A stretch of DNA of 64,000 bases, taken from contig JAXHMM010000005.1 in the NCBI GenBank assembly GCA_034521445.1, forward strand, positions 372,001 to 436,000. Direction: 5' to 3'. This DNA is from Balneolaceae bacterium. Its GTDB lineage: Bacteria > Bacteroidota > Rhodothermia > Balneolales > Balneolaceae. Positions 31,300 to 40,036 of this stretch are shown here, piece by piece (within the stretch, counting starts at the first letter, position 1; each line of letters begins with the position of its first letter). Position numbers and translations under genes: made by a program. Below the pieces are notes generated by a model. That model was given only the letters and a program-made list of their open reading frames with translations. It was not told the origin of the DNA and ran no database searches.

Positions 31300-32031
31300 C
31301 TAACGGGCCAGTGCTTCCAGGTAGCTCTGAGCCACCCGGCGGTAGGCGCCGTTGAGCGCGTAGGCCTTCTGGATGTTTTCGCGTGCGTCCTCCAGGCGTT
31401 CCATTTGGAAGTAGGTGTTGCCCAGGTACCAGTAGGCCTTTTCAAGGGTGAGCACATCCACATCGTCGCGGTGCCCGATGACCGTCTCGTAATGGGGGAT
31501 GGCATCGGGATACTGCCCCTCGTTGTAGTAGAGGGATCCCAGCGTAAGGCTTACCTCCGATTCCCAGGCGGGCGTGATGTTTTCGGTCTGGAGCTCGCTA
31601 TTCAGCAGGGTGACGGCCTGCTGGAACTGGCCCGTATTGGCCAGGGTGATGGCACGCGTGATGACCGTGGCGCCGTTCTCGGCGGCCCCTTCGGCAGAGC
31701 GGTAGTAGTCAAGCTCGATGCTCTGGACGGGCTGCACGTCGGAGGTGCCGGTAAAATCGGTGACATTCATGACCAGCATGACGCCCAGGAAAAGAGTGAT
31801 CACTGCGGCAGCCGCGTAACTCCATATCCTGCGGATACGGGCCTGCCTGCGTTTTTTGACCTCTTTTTCAACAACCGCCTTGACGTTGGCTACGCTGCGA
31901 AGATAGTCCAGGTGGTAGGGATCCTGCACCAGTTCGGCCCAGAGTTCGTCTATTTCGGCGGGAGAAAGCTTGCCGTTGACGTATCGGTCAATTTTCTCTT
32001 CCAGTTCCTCTTCGTTAAAACTCTCGATCAT
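31300..32031 (-). CDS. Membrane TPR protein with anti-sigma-like N-terminus
   Basis: A 243-residue single-pass protein. Residues 1-60 (EEKIDRYVNGKLSPAEIDEL, DPYHLDYLRSVANVKAV) resemble the helical cytoplasmic sigma-binding segment of Bacteroidota anti-sigma factors, without zinc ligands. A basic stretch RRQARIRRIW precedes the membrane helix (about 70-90). The outer part has TPR-like units: ANTGQFQQAVTLLNSELQ, LGSLYYNEGQYPDAIPHYET, LGNTYFQMERLEDARENIQK. It is convergent with the CHAT gene (68 bp). The predicted topology puts its TPR domain in the same compartment as the CHAT protease, so cleavage and sigma release is an attractive model. The anti-sigma role is inferred from pattern and locus only. 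Confidence 0.72.
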   Translation of the reverse strand: MIESFNEEELEEKIDRYVNGKLSPAEIDELWAELVQDPYHLDYLRSVANVKAVVEKEVKKRRQARIRRIWSYAAAAVITLFLGVMLVMNVTDFTGTSDVQPVQSIELDYYRSAEGAAENGATVITRAITLANTGQFQQAVTLLNSELQTENITPAWESEVSLTLGSLYYNEGQYPDAIPHYETVIGHRDDVDVLTLEKAYWYLGNTYFQMERLEDARENIQKAYALNGAYRRVAQSYLEALAR

Positions 32032-32571
32032 AACGGTGGTTCCTCTGCTTTAACCTGCCCTGCAGGAGTTCTGCCTCTGCTCCCGCAAGATGGTAAGTTT
32101 CTCGATGCCGTGCCATCGCCTTCTGGTATGCACGCATGTACCTTGTACATGCCAGCGTGGCGATGTGCCGTCTGGGAGGCATATTGCGACCTCCTTTGTT
32201 TCGTCGTTTCATATACAAGAGTATCCTGCAGCCCGATTGTTACAGAATAATGCATTTATTTTGTTAAAATCTTCTAATAAACGGTCCGAATCCACCTCTC
32301 CCCGGTGATATGGGGATTTTGGAGGCTTCCGGCCACCTGCCGGTGCAGGTCCACGGTATCGGCTTTTACCATGATACGATATCAGGGAAAATACGTAATT
32401 CTCCCGGCTGGCGCAGCCGAAGGAATCCCTCCTCTGTGCGAGCAGCCGGCTCATTCCCTCCGGGGACGGCGCGTTCAGACGACCGGCAGGGAACCGGCAC
32501 CCTTGCATAGCCGCCCCAGACTCGTATACTAGGACATCGGTACCCACAACCCTGAACCCAATCCTCATGTC
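32032..32571. other. Gene-free divergent region with inverted repeats
   Basis: A 540 bp gap between the TPR/anti-sigma-like gene and the GH3 gene. It contains a nested inverted repeat at 32114-32165 (CATCGCC..GGCGATG outside, GCATGTAC-CTT-GTACATGC inside) upstream of the minus-strand gene, and ACCTGC-CGGT-GCAGGT at 32335-32350. Short open frames here are low quality and overlap on both strands; I see no supported gene. Confidence 0.5.
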
Positions 32572-33687
32572 ATGAACCTACGCTCCCTGCTGCTCCTGCT
32601 TCTCATCCCCCTCTGCGCCGCCTGCGCCCAGCAGCAGGACGACGAAGAACTGGACAGGCGCATCGGACAGATGCTGATGACGGGTTTCAGGGGACTGGAA
32701 CTGGCCGACTCCCTGCAGGTGTCCGATGATCTGCGGGAGGGGCGCCTGGGCGGGGTGATCCTCTTCGACTACGACGTGCCGGCAGACACCTCCCTGCGCA
32801 ACATCCGCTCGCCGGAGCAGCTGCGCGCCCTTACCGCCCAGCTGCAGGAACGCTCCCCCACGCCCCTTTTCATCGCCATCGACCAGGAAGGGGGACGCGT
32901 GTCGCGTCTGAAAGAGCGGTACGGCTTTCCCTCCACCGTCTCCGCCGCACGGCTCGGCACCCAGCCGCTCGACTCCACCCGTTTCTACGCCCGGCGCACG
33001 GCGGCCGTGCTGGACAGCATGGGCGTCAATTTCAACTTCGCCCCGGTGGTGGACCTCGATGCCAACCCGGACAACCCGGTGATCGGGGGACTCGATCGCG
33101 CCTTCTCGGCCGATCCCGATACGGTCTACCGCCGCGCCAAAGCCTGGATACGCGCCTCCCGCCGCCGTGGCGTGATCACCGCCCTCAAACACTTTCCGGG
33201 CCACGGCAGCTCCGCAGGCGACTCCCACCTGGGGGTGGTGGACGTGACCGACACCTGGAGTGAGCGCGAGCTGGCGCCCTACCGGCGGCTCATCGGCCAG
33301 GGGCTGGCCGACGCAGTGATGACGGCGCACATTTTCAACCGCGACCTCGACCCCGAGTGGCCGGCCACTCTCTCCCGCGAAATCATCGGCGGGGTGCTCA
33401 GGGACAGCCTGGGATTCCGGGGGGTGGTGGTGTCGGACGACATGCAGATGGGGGCCATCCGGCAGGAGTACGGCCTGGAGACCGCCATCCGCCGCGCGCT
33501 GCTTGCAGGGGTGGACCTGCTGGTTTTCGCCAACAATTCGGTCTACCAGCCCAATATCACGCAGCGGGCTCACGGCATCATCCGCCGCCTGGTGGAGGAG
33601 GGCACCGTTCCGCGTGAGCGCATCGACCGCTCCTGGGAGCGCATCATGGCCCTCAAAAGGGAGTACGGGCTGCTTCCGGGTCCCTGA
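32572..33687 (+). CDS. GH3 beta-N-acetylhexosaminidase (NagZ-like), exported
   Basis: A 371-residue family 3 glycosidase. The leader [18 protein letters not shown] has a lipobox, so this is an exported lipoprotein, unlike cytoplasmic NagZ of E. coli. Motifs are [30 protein letters not shown], and [18 protein letters not shown], the loop carrying the NagZ-type His/Asp general acid. The nucleophile Asp lies in [12 protein letters not shown]. Likely action is removal of GlcNAc from peptidoglycan fragments or related glycans. It stands alone, divergent from the anti-sigma-like gene. Confidence 0.93.
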   Translation: MNLRSLLLLLLIPLCAACAQQQDDEELDRRIGQMLMTGFRGLELADSLQVSDDLREGRLGGVILFDYDVPADTSLRNIRSPEQLRALTAQLQERSPTPLFIAIDQEGGRVSRLKERYGFPSTVSAARLGTQPLDSTRFYARRTAAVLDSMGVNFNFAPVVDLDANPDNPVIGGLDRAFSADPDTVYRRAKAWIRASRRRGVITALKHFPGHGSSAGDSHLGVVDVTDTWSERELAPYRRLIGQGLADAVMTAHIFNRDLDPEWPATLSREIIGGVLRDSLGFRGVVVSDDMQMGAIRQEYGLETAIRRALLAGVDLLVFANNSVYQPNITQRAHGIIRRLVEEGTVPRERIDRSWERIMALKREYGLLPGP

Positions 33688-33714
33688 ACGGGAACCCTCG
33701 AAGCGGCGCCCCCC

Positions 33715-36465
33715 TCAGTTGCCGCCGCGGTAGGGCACGCCCTCCTCAATCCAGTCGGGCGCCGGCATCCCGCGCAAGTAGTGGTCGAAGTACTCCTTCA
33801 TCTTGACGGCGTAGTCCAGCCGGTTGCCGTAGCGCTGCAGGTGGTGCGGCTCGTTGTGATACTGCAGGAAAACCGCGTCCTTGCCCAGCCGGCGCATGGC
33901 CAGGTAGAGCTCGATGCCCTGGTACCAGGGCACGGCGGTGTCCTCGTCGCCGAACATCAGCATGAGGGGCGTCTCGATGCGGTCGGCGAAGAAGACGGGC
34001 GAGTTCTCGATGTAGCGCTCGGGGTACTCCCAGAGGCTGCCGCCGATGCGGCTCTGCGTCTGCTCGTACTGGAACTGCCGGGCCAGTCCGCTGCCCCAGC
34101 GAATGCCGCTGTAGGCGCTGGTCATGTTGGAGACCGGCGCGCCGGCGATGGCCGCGTCAAAGATGTCGGTCTCCGTGATAATGTGCGCGGTCTGGTAGCC
34201 GCTCCAGGAGTGGCCGTGCAGCCCCAGCTTGTCGGGGTGGGCGATGCCCATGTCGATGAGCTTAAGAATGCCCGGCACCAGGCTCTTGACCGAGGAGGGA
34301 CCGGGAAAGCCTACCGTGAAATGCACGTCGGGCAGAAAGACCACGTAGCCGTCGCTCACATACTGCGGCAGCACGGGGCGGTCGTCGTTGGTGATGTTGT
34401 TGAACTCGTAGGCCCGCTGGGAGAAGAAGCGGTAGAAATAGGTCATGACCGGGTAACGCTGGTCCGGGTCGTAGTCGTCCGGCTTGATCACCGCGCCGCG
34501 GACCGTATCGCCCTTCACGTCGGTCCACTGGATGATCTCGGCGCGTCCCCAGTTGTAGTCGGCATGCAGGTTGTCGTGCAAGTCGGTGAGCTGCCGGGTT
34601 TCGGAGAAATCCATGCCCTCGCTCACCCAGATGTTGGGGTAGAGGTCGTAGCTCTCCTTGGTGAAGAGGATGCGGTCGGCGTCGTCAGCCTGCTGGCCCA
34701 CCTCGTAGTTCAGCGGCTCGCCCAGGAGCTCGGTGGTGCCGCGGCGGTCCAGGCGCATGGAAAAGAGTCCCTCGTACTTCTCCCGGTCGTAGAAGGCCTC
34801 CAGCAGCAGGCGCTCGTCCGGCGCAAAGTAGTCGCGGTCGTAGTCCAGCCGCTCGATGCGGTAGGTCAGGTGACGCTGCCGCCCGTCCCGGGTGAGGTTG
34901 GCCGCCTCGCCCGATTCGGTGTCAAAGCTCCAGATATCGTACTTGTCGTAGACCAGCACCTGCTCTTCGCCCTCGATCCAGCCGGCCACGCCGTAGCCCG
35001 GCGTCGGGGAGGGATAGTCGTGATCCTCGTCCCAGAAAGGGACCTCCATCCCGTCCGTCAGGTTCTGCGTGCTCTCCTCGCCCACATCGTAGAGGTGCCA
35101 GTCCTTGTCGCGGAAGTAGAGGGCGTAGTTGCCGCCGGGGGAGAGCTCCACCCCACCGTCCAGGCGCTCGGTAATGAGGGTTTTCTCGCCCGTCCGCAGG
35201 TCCATGATATAGTAGTCGCTGTAGAAGCCGTCCCAGGTCATCTGCTTGCGGTAGGGCATGCTTGAGCTGGCGAGGGTAACCTCGGGGTCGTGGTTGGCCT
35301 CCACATCGGGAACCTCCTCGGTCGCCAGCTGCACATATTCGTCGGTGTCAAGGTGGTAGACGGCGCGGTAGAGCTGGCCCTTGCGCTGGTTCCAGGTCTC
35401 CCGCTCATGGGTCTTGATCAGCGGATCGTCCCAGTGCCACACGTCCACGCTCTTCTCATCGAGAATCTCCTGCATGTCGTAGGGATCCGCCTCCCCCTCG
35501 TCCTCTTCACCGCTGTCGCCCGAGCCCGGCAGGTCGGCCTCCATCAGCTCGCGGTTCTGCACGCCGAAGAAGAGGCGGTTGTTGTCGCGGGTCCACTCCA
35601 GGTCGTTGTCCGAGCGCAGCCACCACTGTTCGGGCACCTCGGAGCCGGCCACCAGCGTGCGCGTCTGCATGCCGTCGGAAGACCAGAGCTGCAGGTCGGC
35701 CGTACCGCTGAAGTAGGTGGAATCGAGGGGCGCCGAGGTAAAGGCCAGCCGTCCCGTGTCGTGGTCCCATGCCAGGTTGTCGAAGAGCGCGTCCTCCATG
35801 GCGGCCGCGGTGTGGGTTGCTCCGCCGCCGGAGAGCTCCCGCAGGTAGAGTCCGTTGCCGGAGCCGGAAGTGTCGACTACGCTGTAGGAGAGCCAGGTTG
35901 AGGTGCTGTCGAAGGCCATGTCGGAGACGAAGGAGAGCTCCTCGTTGGCGCCCGACTGCAGGTTCATAAGCCGCAGCGGGGCTCCCAGGTGACCGTTGTC
36001 GTCGTAGGCCTCGGAAACGGAATCGGCCAGCATCCTGCGGATGGCCAGCCAGCGTCCGTCCTCGGAAAACTGGAAGGAGCTCACGCTGTCGATCTCCTGC
36101 ACGTCGCCGCTGCCGGTGTTCAGCAGGAACATGCCCTGCACGGGGGCGTCGTCCCCTTCGGCGCCGAAAGGCACCTCGCGGTAGGCCCCCACCCACTGCC
36201 CGTCGGGCGTAATGGCGGGGTCCTCGCCCAGTTCAAGGGTATAGCCGGTGTCCCCCTCCACGCTGCGCACGCGCACCTCCCCGTCCCCGCGGTCGGGCCA
36301 GACCTCATAGGCCAGCCACTGGCCGTTGCCGGAGATCACCTCGCCGGAAAGGTCCTCCCAGCGCATGATGTCTTCGAAGGTGAGCTGCCGGTCCTGGGCC
36401 TGCAGGGCGCCGGAGCAGAAGAGGGTGAGCAGGAGGAGAGTGCCGAAAAAGCTAGTGGGTTTCAT
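33715..36465 (-). CDS. S9 family prolyl oligopeptidase, exported
   Basis: A 916-residue serine peptidase. A signal peptide (residues 1-23, ending GALQAQ) is followed by a long beta-propeller (WD-like blades such as FSEDGRWLAIRRM, ELSPGGNYALYFRDKDWHLY). The C-terminal alpha/beta-hydrolase carries the nucleophile Ser at residue 755 in GLHGHSWSGYQTA, Asp in MFGDEDTAVPW and His in NEPHHLQRYGNRLD. It would clip short peptides in the periplasm or outside. It is larger than typical S9 members and resembles the ~900-residue S9 peptidases common in Bacteroidota. Convergent with the GH3 gene, 27 bp apart. Confidence 0.95.
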   Translation of the reverse strand: MKPTSFFGTLLLLTLFCSGALQAQDRQLTFEDIMRWEDLSGEVISGNGQWLAYEVWPDRGDGEVRVRSVEGDTGYTLELGEDPAITPDGQWVGAYREVPFGAEGDDAPVQGMFLLNTGSGDVQEIDSVSSFQFSEDGRWLAIRRMLADSVSEAYDDNGHLGAPLRLMNLQSGANEELSFVSDMAFDSTSTWLSYSVVDTSGSGNGLYLRELSGGGATHTAAAMEDALFDNLAWDHDTGRLAFTSAPLDSTYFSGTADLQLWSSDGMQTRTLVAGSEVPEQWWLRSDNDLEWTRDNNRLFFGVQNRELMEADLPGSGDSGEEDEGEADPYDMQEILDEKSVDVWHWDDPLIKTHERETWNQRKGQLYRAVYHLDTDEYVQLATEEVPDVEANHDPEVTLASSSMPYRKQMTWDGFYSDYYIMDLRTGEKTLITERLDGGVELSPGGNYALYFRDKDWHLYDVGEESTQNLTDGMEVPFWDEDHDYPSPTPGYGVAGWIEGEEQVLVYDKYDIWSFDTESGEAANLTRDGRQRHLTYRIERLDYDRDYFAPDERLLLEAFYDREKYEGLFSMRLDRRGTTELLGEPLNYEVGQQADDADRILFTKESYDLYPNIWVSEGMDFSETRQLTDLHDNLHADYNWGRAEIIQWTDVKGDTVRGAVIKPDDYDPDQRYPVMTYFYRFFSQRAYEFNNITNDDRPVLPQYVSDGYVVFLPDVHFTVGFPGPSSVKSLVPGILKLIDMGIAHPDKLGLHGHSWSGYQTAHIITETDIFDAAIAGAPVSNMTSAYSGIRWGSGLARQFQYEQTQSRIGGSLWEYPERYIENSPVFFADRIETPLMLMFGDEDTAVPWYQGIELYLAMRRLGKDAVFLQYHNEPHHLQRYGNRLDYAVKMKEYFDHYLRGMPAPDWIEEGVPYRGGN

Positions 36466-36589
36466 GGTGGGGAATTGAATTCCAGGTTGCTACTAAAAAA
36501 ACGTATTTCCCCCACAGATACAATCTTTTGGAGCTAAGAAGGTTGTTGCGTTACTTCACAGTGCGCGGCGTCAATCAGTTTAATCGACT

Positions 36590-37162
36590 ATGGAATTCAC
36601 CTACCAGGACCTGATCGCAGACTTCGAGGAGGCCGGCAGGTCGGCCGAGAATTTTCTGTCCTCCCTCTCGGACGAACACTTCCGAACGAGTCCCGCTCCC
36701 GGACGCTGGTCGCCCGCCGAATGCTTCGACCACCTTCTGCACTTCAATCGCAACTACCTCAGGAGCATGCGGGAGGCCGACGATGGCCTGGAGCCCGCCG
36801 CGGCCCCGGCCAAGAAAGCCTTCCGTCCCAGGCTGCCCGCGCGCTGGGTAGTCTCCTTCTTCGAGCCGCCCTACAAAATGAAGGTCAAAACCCTGGATCC
36901 CTTCAAACCCGGCGAGGCCGTGGACCTGGACCGCGAGGAGATCCTGGCAGATTACCTTGAGCTGCAGCAAACCTTCATCGGGCGGATCCGGGAGGAGGTT
37001 CGCGGACAACGCGACCTGGAGCAGGTGGGCGTGCGCCACCCCCTCTTTCCGTGGCTGCGCATGAGTCTTGTAGAATGCTATGCTGTTATCCTGGCTCACC
37101 AAAGGCGACATCTTTGGCAGGCTCAAAAAGCTTTAAAGTCTTTAAAGTCTATCAAGTCATAA
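36590..37162 (+). CDS. DinB-family protein
   Basis: A 190-residue four-helix DinB/DUF664-type protein with PAPGRWSPAECFDHLLHFNR in the first helix pair and VILAHQRRHLWQAQKA near the end; the His residues in these two places probably bind a metal, as in DinB_2 proteins. Enzymatic role unknown; thiol transferases occur in the superfamily. The last residues (ALKSLKSIKS-stop) and the stop codon are encoded by the AAGTC microrepeat tract that starts at 37132, so the native C-terminus has been replaced or extended by repeat DNA. Confidence 0.85.
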   Translation: MEFTYQDLIADFEEAGRSAENFLSSLSDEHFRTSPAPGRWSPAECFDHLLHFNRNYLRSMREADDGLEPAAAPAKKAFRPRLPARWVVSFFEPPYKMKVKTLDPFKPGEAVDLDREEILADYLELQQTFIGRIREEVRGQRDLEQVGVRHPLFPWLRMSLVECYAVILAHQRRHLWQAQKALKSLKSIKS

Positions 37163-37220
37163 AGTCGGAAAGTCTGACTTCAAGTCATAAAGTCTATAAA
37201 GTCAGAAAGTCTTGAAGTCG
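37132..37220 (+). repeat. AAGTC microrepeat tract, left of four-helix gene
   Basis: About ten AAGTC units spaced 7-9 bp apart (AAAGTCTTT, AAAGTCTAT, CAAGTCATA, AAAGTCGG and so on) run from inside the DinB gene to 37220. It is nearly the reverse complement of the tract at 37847-37938. Together they bracket the gene at 37269-37643. Confidence 0.88.
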
Positions 37221-37268
37221 GGGAGTTGCAGGCGGCATCCACCACCGTTTGAACGCGTCGTTTGCCTG

Positions 37269-37643
37269 TCACCTGGCTGAACTCTTTCTCAGGTACCGCA
37301 CGAAGGCCAGGCAGAGAAAGCGGACGTCCGATGCCTTGGCAAAGGCCTGGCCGAATTCCTCCTTGTCGATATACTTCTGGTCCACCGCCACATAGAGCAG
37401 GCTCTTCACTTCTTCGCATGAGCTCTGGGCGATATCCAGGAAGCGTATAAATTCCCGGTCCGAAAAGCGCGCGAATCCCTCCGCAATATTACTCATGGAC
37501 GACACGGCAGCCTTCCGTATCTGGTCTTTCAGTCCAAAATCGTGAACAAACGACGCATTCCTGGTAAGATCATATACCAAATGCACAAGGTCTCTTGCAG
37601 CGGTCCAGCATTCCAGATCTTCAAACGATTCGATGCGACTCAT
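37269..37643 (-). CDS. Four-helix bundle (S23/IVS-type) protein
   Basis: A 124-residue protein, start taken at the ATG at 37641-37643 (MSRIESFEDLECWTAARDLV); an in-frame extension to 37760 is repeat-derived. The pattern LVYDLTRNASFVHDFGLKDQ, IRKAAVSSMSNIAEGFARFS and LDIAQSSCEEVKSLLYVA is that of the 23S rRNA intervening-sequence/four-helix-bundle family, related to Avd of diversity-generating retroelements. No reverse transcriptase or variable repeat is nearby. Function is unknown. The gene is bracketed by inverted AAGTC tracts, which suggests it moves or is maintained as a cassette. Confidence 0.9.
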   Translation of the reverse strand: MSRIESFEDLECWTAARDLVHLVYDLTRNASFVHDFGLKDQIRKAAVSSMSNIAEGFARFSDREFIRFLDIAQSSCEEVKSLLYVAVDQKYIDKEEFGQAFAKASDVRFLCLAFVRYLRKSSAR

Positions 37644-37696
37644 GGCTCCTTTTTTGGTATCTGCGATGGGTTGATGGGTGAAATATTTATGGGTAT

Positions 37697-37730
37697 GTAC
37701 GTTGAGGGTGCGTACGTTGAGAGTGTGTAC
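37697..37730. repeat. 15 bp tandem repeat upstream of four-helix gene
   Basis: GTACGTTGAGGGTGC and GTACGTTGAGAGTGT in tandem, followed by a third GTAC. It lies ~55 bp upstream of the four-helix-bundle start, on the promoter side of that gene. The rest of 37644-37994 holds the right AAGTC tract and no gene. Confidence 0.8.
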
Positions 37731-37846
37731 AATGATGGTACCTATATCAATCCGGCACATCCAATCGAAGCACGGTACCTCTCATCAGACCCGGGCGGAC
37801 GCCTGCACTTACGCAACCTCTTCACTCATTTATCGAATACTCCCCC

Positions 37847-37938
37847 GACTTCCAGACTTATCAGACTTCTAGACTTCTAGACTTCCAGACTTATCAGACT
37901 TTCTGACTTATCAGACTTTTAGGACTTATAAGACTTCA
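37847..37938 (-). repeat. Inverted AAGTC (GACTT) tract, right of four-helix gene
   Basis: About eleven GACTT units spaced 7-9 bp, in the opposite orientation to 37132-37220. The stretch CAGACTTTCTGACTTATCAG closely matches the reverse complement of the left tract. It ends ~55 bp before the TetR-type gene. Confidence 0.88.
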
Positions 37939-37994
37939 TATAGTGTTAGGGCCATGAACGACAATAACCCGAAGGCCAACGGCACACCCGAGCT

Positions 37995-38702
37995 ATGATC
38001 GACCTGGACCAATTTGACGCCGACGCCTTCCAGGCGCGCTACGACATCATGGAGGCGGCCATCCCCGCCTACCTGGAGAAAGGCATGGATTTCACCCTCA
38101 AGGAGGTCGCCCGCGAGGCGGGCATCACGGTGGGGGAGATTTTCGAATACTTTCCCGATAAGAAATCCATCCTGGAATTCTACTACACCTCTCTGGCGGT
38201 GCGCTACCGGCTGATGCTGGAGGAGATCGACGACTTCGAAGAGTACTCCCTGGGCGAGAAGCTCTCCAACCTGGCCTACACCACCTTCGACATGATGGCC
38301 GAGCAGGAGGCCTTCGTGCAGGCCACCTTCACGGAACTGGTGCTCTGCGCCCGCGGCCGCACCGACTTCGGGAAGGAGATCCGCGGACTGCTGCGCCGCA
38401 TGTTCGAAAACGACGACTACATCCCCTACCTGAACACCATGGTGCTGGGCGGTCGCTTCTACGGACTACTCTACCGCAAATACCTGGCGCTCATACGTTT
38501 CTGGCTGGGCGACGAGAGCGAGGGGCGCCAGCAGACCATGGAGCTGACCGACAAGACCACCGCCCTGGCCGAGGAGCTGATGTACAGCGGGGCCGCTGAC
38601 CGCGGGGTGGACCTGCTGCGCTACCTGGCCGGCAACTCCTTTTTTATCGACCGCATCCCCCTGGTCCGCGAACTGAGATCCAAATTCGAATTCCGAAGCT
38701 GA
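37995..38702 (+). CDS. TetR-family transcriptional regulator
   Basis: A 235-residue regulator. The N-terminal DNA-binding three-helix unit reads YDIMEAAIPAYLEKGMDFTL, KEVAREAGITVGEIFEYFPD, KKSILEFYYTSL, close to TetR helices 1-4 but with Gly-Glu-Ile-Phe in the recognition helix. The C-terminal ligand-binding part is all helical. Its TGA stop shares one base with the ATG of the UbiB-like kinase (TGATG), so the two are translationally coupled and probably regulate or serve one process. Ligand unknown. Confidence 0.85.
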   Translation: MIDLDQFDADAFQARYDIMEAAIPAYLEKGMDFTLKEVAREAGITVGEIFEYFPDKKSILEFYYTSLAVRYRLMLEEIDDFEEYSLGEKLSNLAYTTFDMMAEQEAFVQATFTELVLCARGRTDFGKEIRGLLRRMFENDDYIPYLNTMVLGGRFYGLLYRKYLALIRFWLGDESEGRQQTMELTDKTTALAEELMYSGAADRGVDLLRYLAGNSFFIDRIPLVRELRSKFEFRS

Positions 38703-40036
38703 TGAGCGAAGATTTTCCATCCTCCAAAATGGAGCGGGGCAAGGTGTTTGCAAAGACCGGCCTCAAGCTGGGCACCAACTACGCCAAGCGCTACCTCAAA
38801 AAGAAGGCCGGTCGCGGGGAGACGGCCGAGGAGAGCCGCCGCTTTCACTCCGAAAACGCGCGGCAGCTCTTCAACGAGTTCACCCGCCTGCGAGGCACCG
38901 CCCTGAAGATTGCCCAGTCGTTGAGCATGGACCAGGGCATGCTGCCCGAGGAGTTCACCGAGGTGATGAGCGAGGCGCAGTACAGCGTGCCCCCCATCAA
39001 CAAGGCGCTGGTACGCACCATCATCAAGCGCGAGCTGGGCGACTACCCCGAGGAGCTTTTCGCCTCCTTCGACATGGAGGCCATCGCCGCGGCCTCCATC
39101 GGACAGGTGCACACCGCCCGCCTGAAGAGCGGCGAGAAGGTAGCCATCAAGATCCAGTATCCCAACGTGCGCAACACCATCCAGTCGGACATCAAACTGG
39201 CCAAGACGCTGGTGCGCCGGCTGGTCAAGCGGGGCGCCAACATCGACGACTACTTCGACGAGGTGGAGTCCACCCTGGTCGAGGAGACCGACTACCACCG
39301 CGAGGCGGAATACCTGCAGTATTTCCACGACAAGTTTACGGGGGATGCCGGCGAGATTCGCATCCCCGCCCTCTTCCCCGAGTACTCCACCGACAAGGTG
39401 CTCTGCATGGAGTTCCTGGAGGGGAGCCACCTGAAGGAGTACCTGGCCGGCGATCCGTCCCAGGCCAAGAGAGACCGTATGGGACAGCTCCTATGGGATT
39501 TTTTCCACCGGCAGGTGGCCCAGCGCGATTTCATCCATGCCGACACCCATCCCGGCAACTTCCTGTTCCGGGACGACGGCCGGCTGGGGGTCATCGACTT
39601 CGGCTGCGTGAAAAAATTCCCGGTGAACTTCACCCGCAATTACCTGCTGCTGCTTCCCACCCACCTCGACAAAAGCGAGCAGGAAATCCGCGAGCTTTAT
39701 ACCCGGCTGGGCATCGTGCAGGAGAACCCCGACAACCCCGAGAAAGAGGAGCGCTTCTTTCGGTTCTGCAAGAACTGGGGCGCCACCTTCGCACGGCCCT
39801 ACCTGCAGGACCGCTTTGATTTTGGCCAGCCCGATTTCCAGGAGGCTATCAACACCTACGCCCAGGAGATGCCGGTCATGAACGAGCCGCGGGGTGACAA
39901 GAACTTCATCTTCAGCACCCGCGTGCACATGGGACTCTACAACATCCTCATCAAGCTGGGGGCGCGGGTGGACACCACCGAGAGCCGGCGCATGGCCTTC
40001 GACGTATTGGATGAGATGGATGAAGTCAGACTTTAA
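38702..40036 (+). CDS. ABC1/UbiB-family atypical kinase
   Basis: A 444-residue ABC1/AarF/UbiB protein. The N-terminal KxGQ-type motif is present as LKIAQSLSMDQGMLPEEF, the Ala-rich nucleotide loop as AAASIGQVH, the ion-pair Lys as KVAIKIQYP, and the catalytic loop as FIHADTHPGNFLF followed by GVIDFGCVKKF. Members support ubiquinone/menaquinone metabolism or lipid handling and show ATPase more than protein-kinase activity. It is coupled to the TetR gene upstream and overlaps the convergent SpoIIE-type gene by 11 bp at the 3' end. Confidence 0.92.
   Translation: MSEDFPSSKMERGKVFAKTGLKLGTNYAKRYLKKKAGRGETAEESRRFHSENARQLFNEFTRLRGTALKIAQSLSMDQGMLPEEFTEVMSEAQYSVPPINKALVRTIIKRELGDYPEELFASFDMEAIAAASIGQVHTARLKSGEKVAIKIQYPNVRNTIQSDIKLAKTLVRRLVKRGANIDDYFDEVESTLVEETDYHREAEYLQYFHDKFTGDAGEIRIPALFPEYSTDKVLCMEFLEGSHLKEYLAGDPSQAKRDRMGQLLWDFFHRQVAQRDFIHADTHPGNFLFRDDGRLGVIDFGCVKKFPVNFTRNYLLLLPTHLDKSEQEIRELYTRLGIVQENPDNPEKEERFFRFCKNWGATFARPYLQDRFDFGQPDFQEAINTYAQEMPVMNEPRGDKNFIFSTRVHMGLYNILIKLGARVDTTESRRMAFDVLDEMDEVRL

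Noticed and set aside
26245-32031. Type III-E CRISPR (Craspase) locus
   Set aside because: CHAT plus sigma recalls it, but there is no gRAMP/Cas7-11 gene or CRISPR array, and the protease has a signal peptide and membrane anchor.
32330-32480. Cobalamin riboswitch
   Set aside because: CCGGTGCAGGT and AGGGAA pieces look suggestive, but the conserved B12 box (GCCAGGAGACC-like) and correct order are missing, and the next gene is a GH3 enzyme.
37269-37643. Diversity-generating retroelement
   Set aside because: The Avd-like four-helix protein is present, but no reverse transcriptase, template repeat or variable target gene is nearby.
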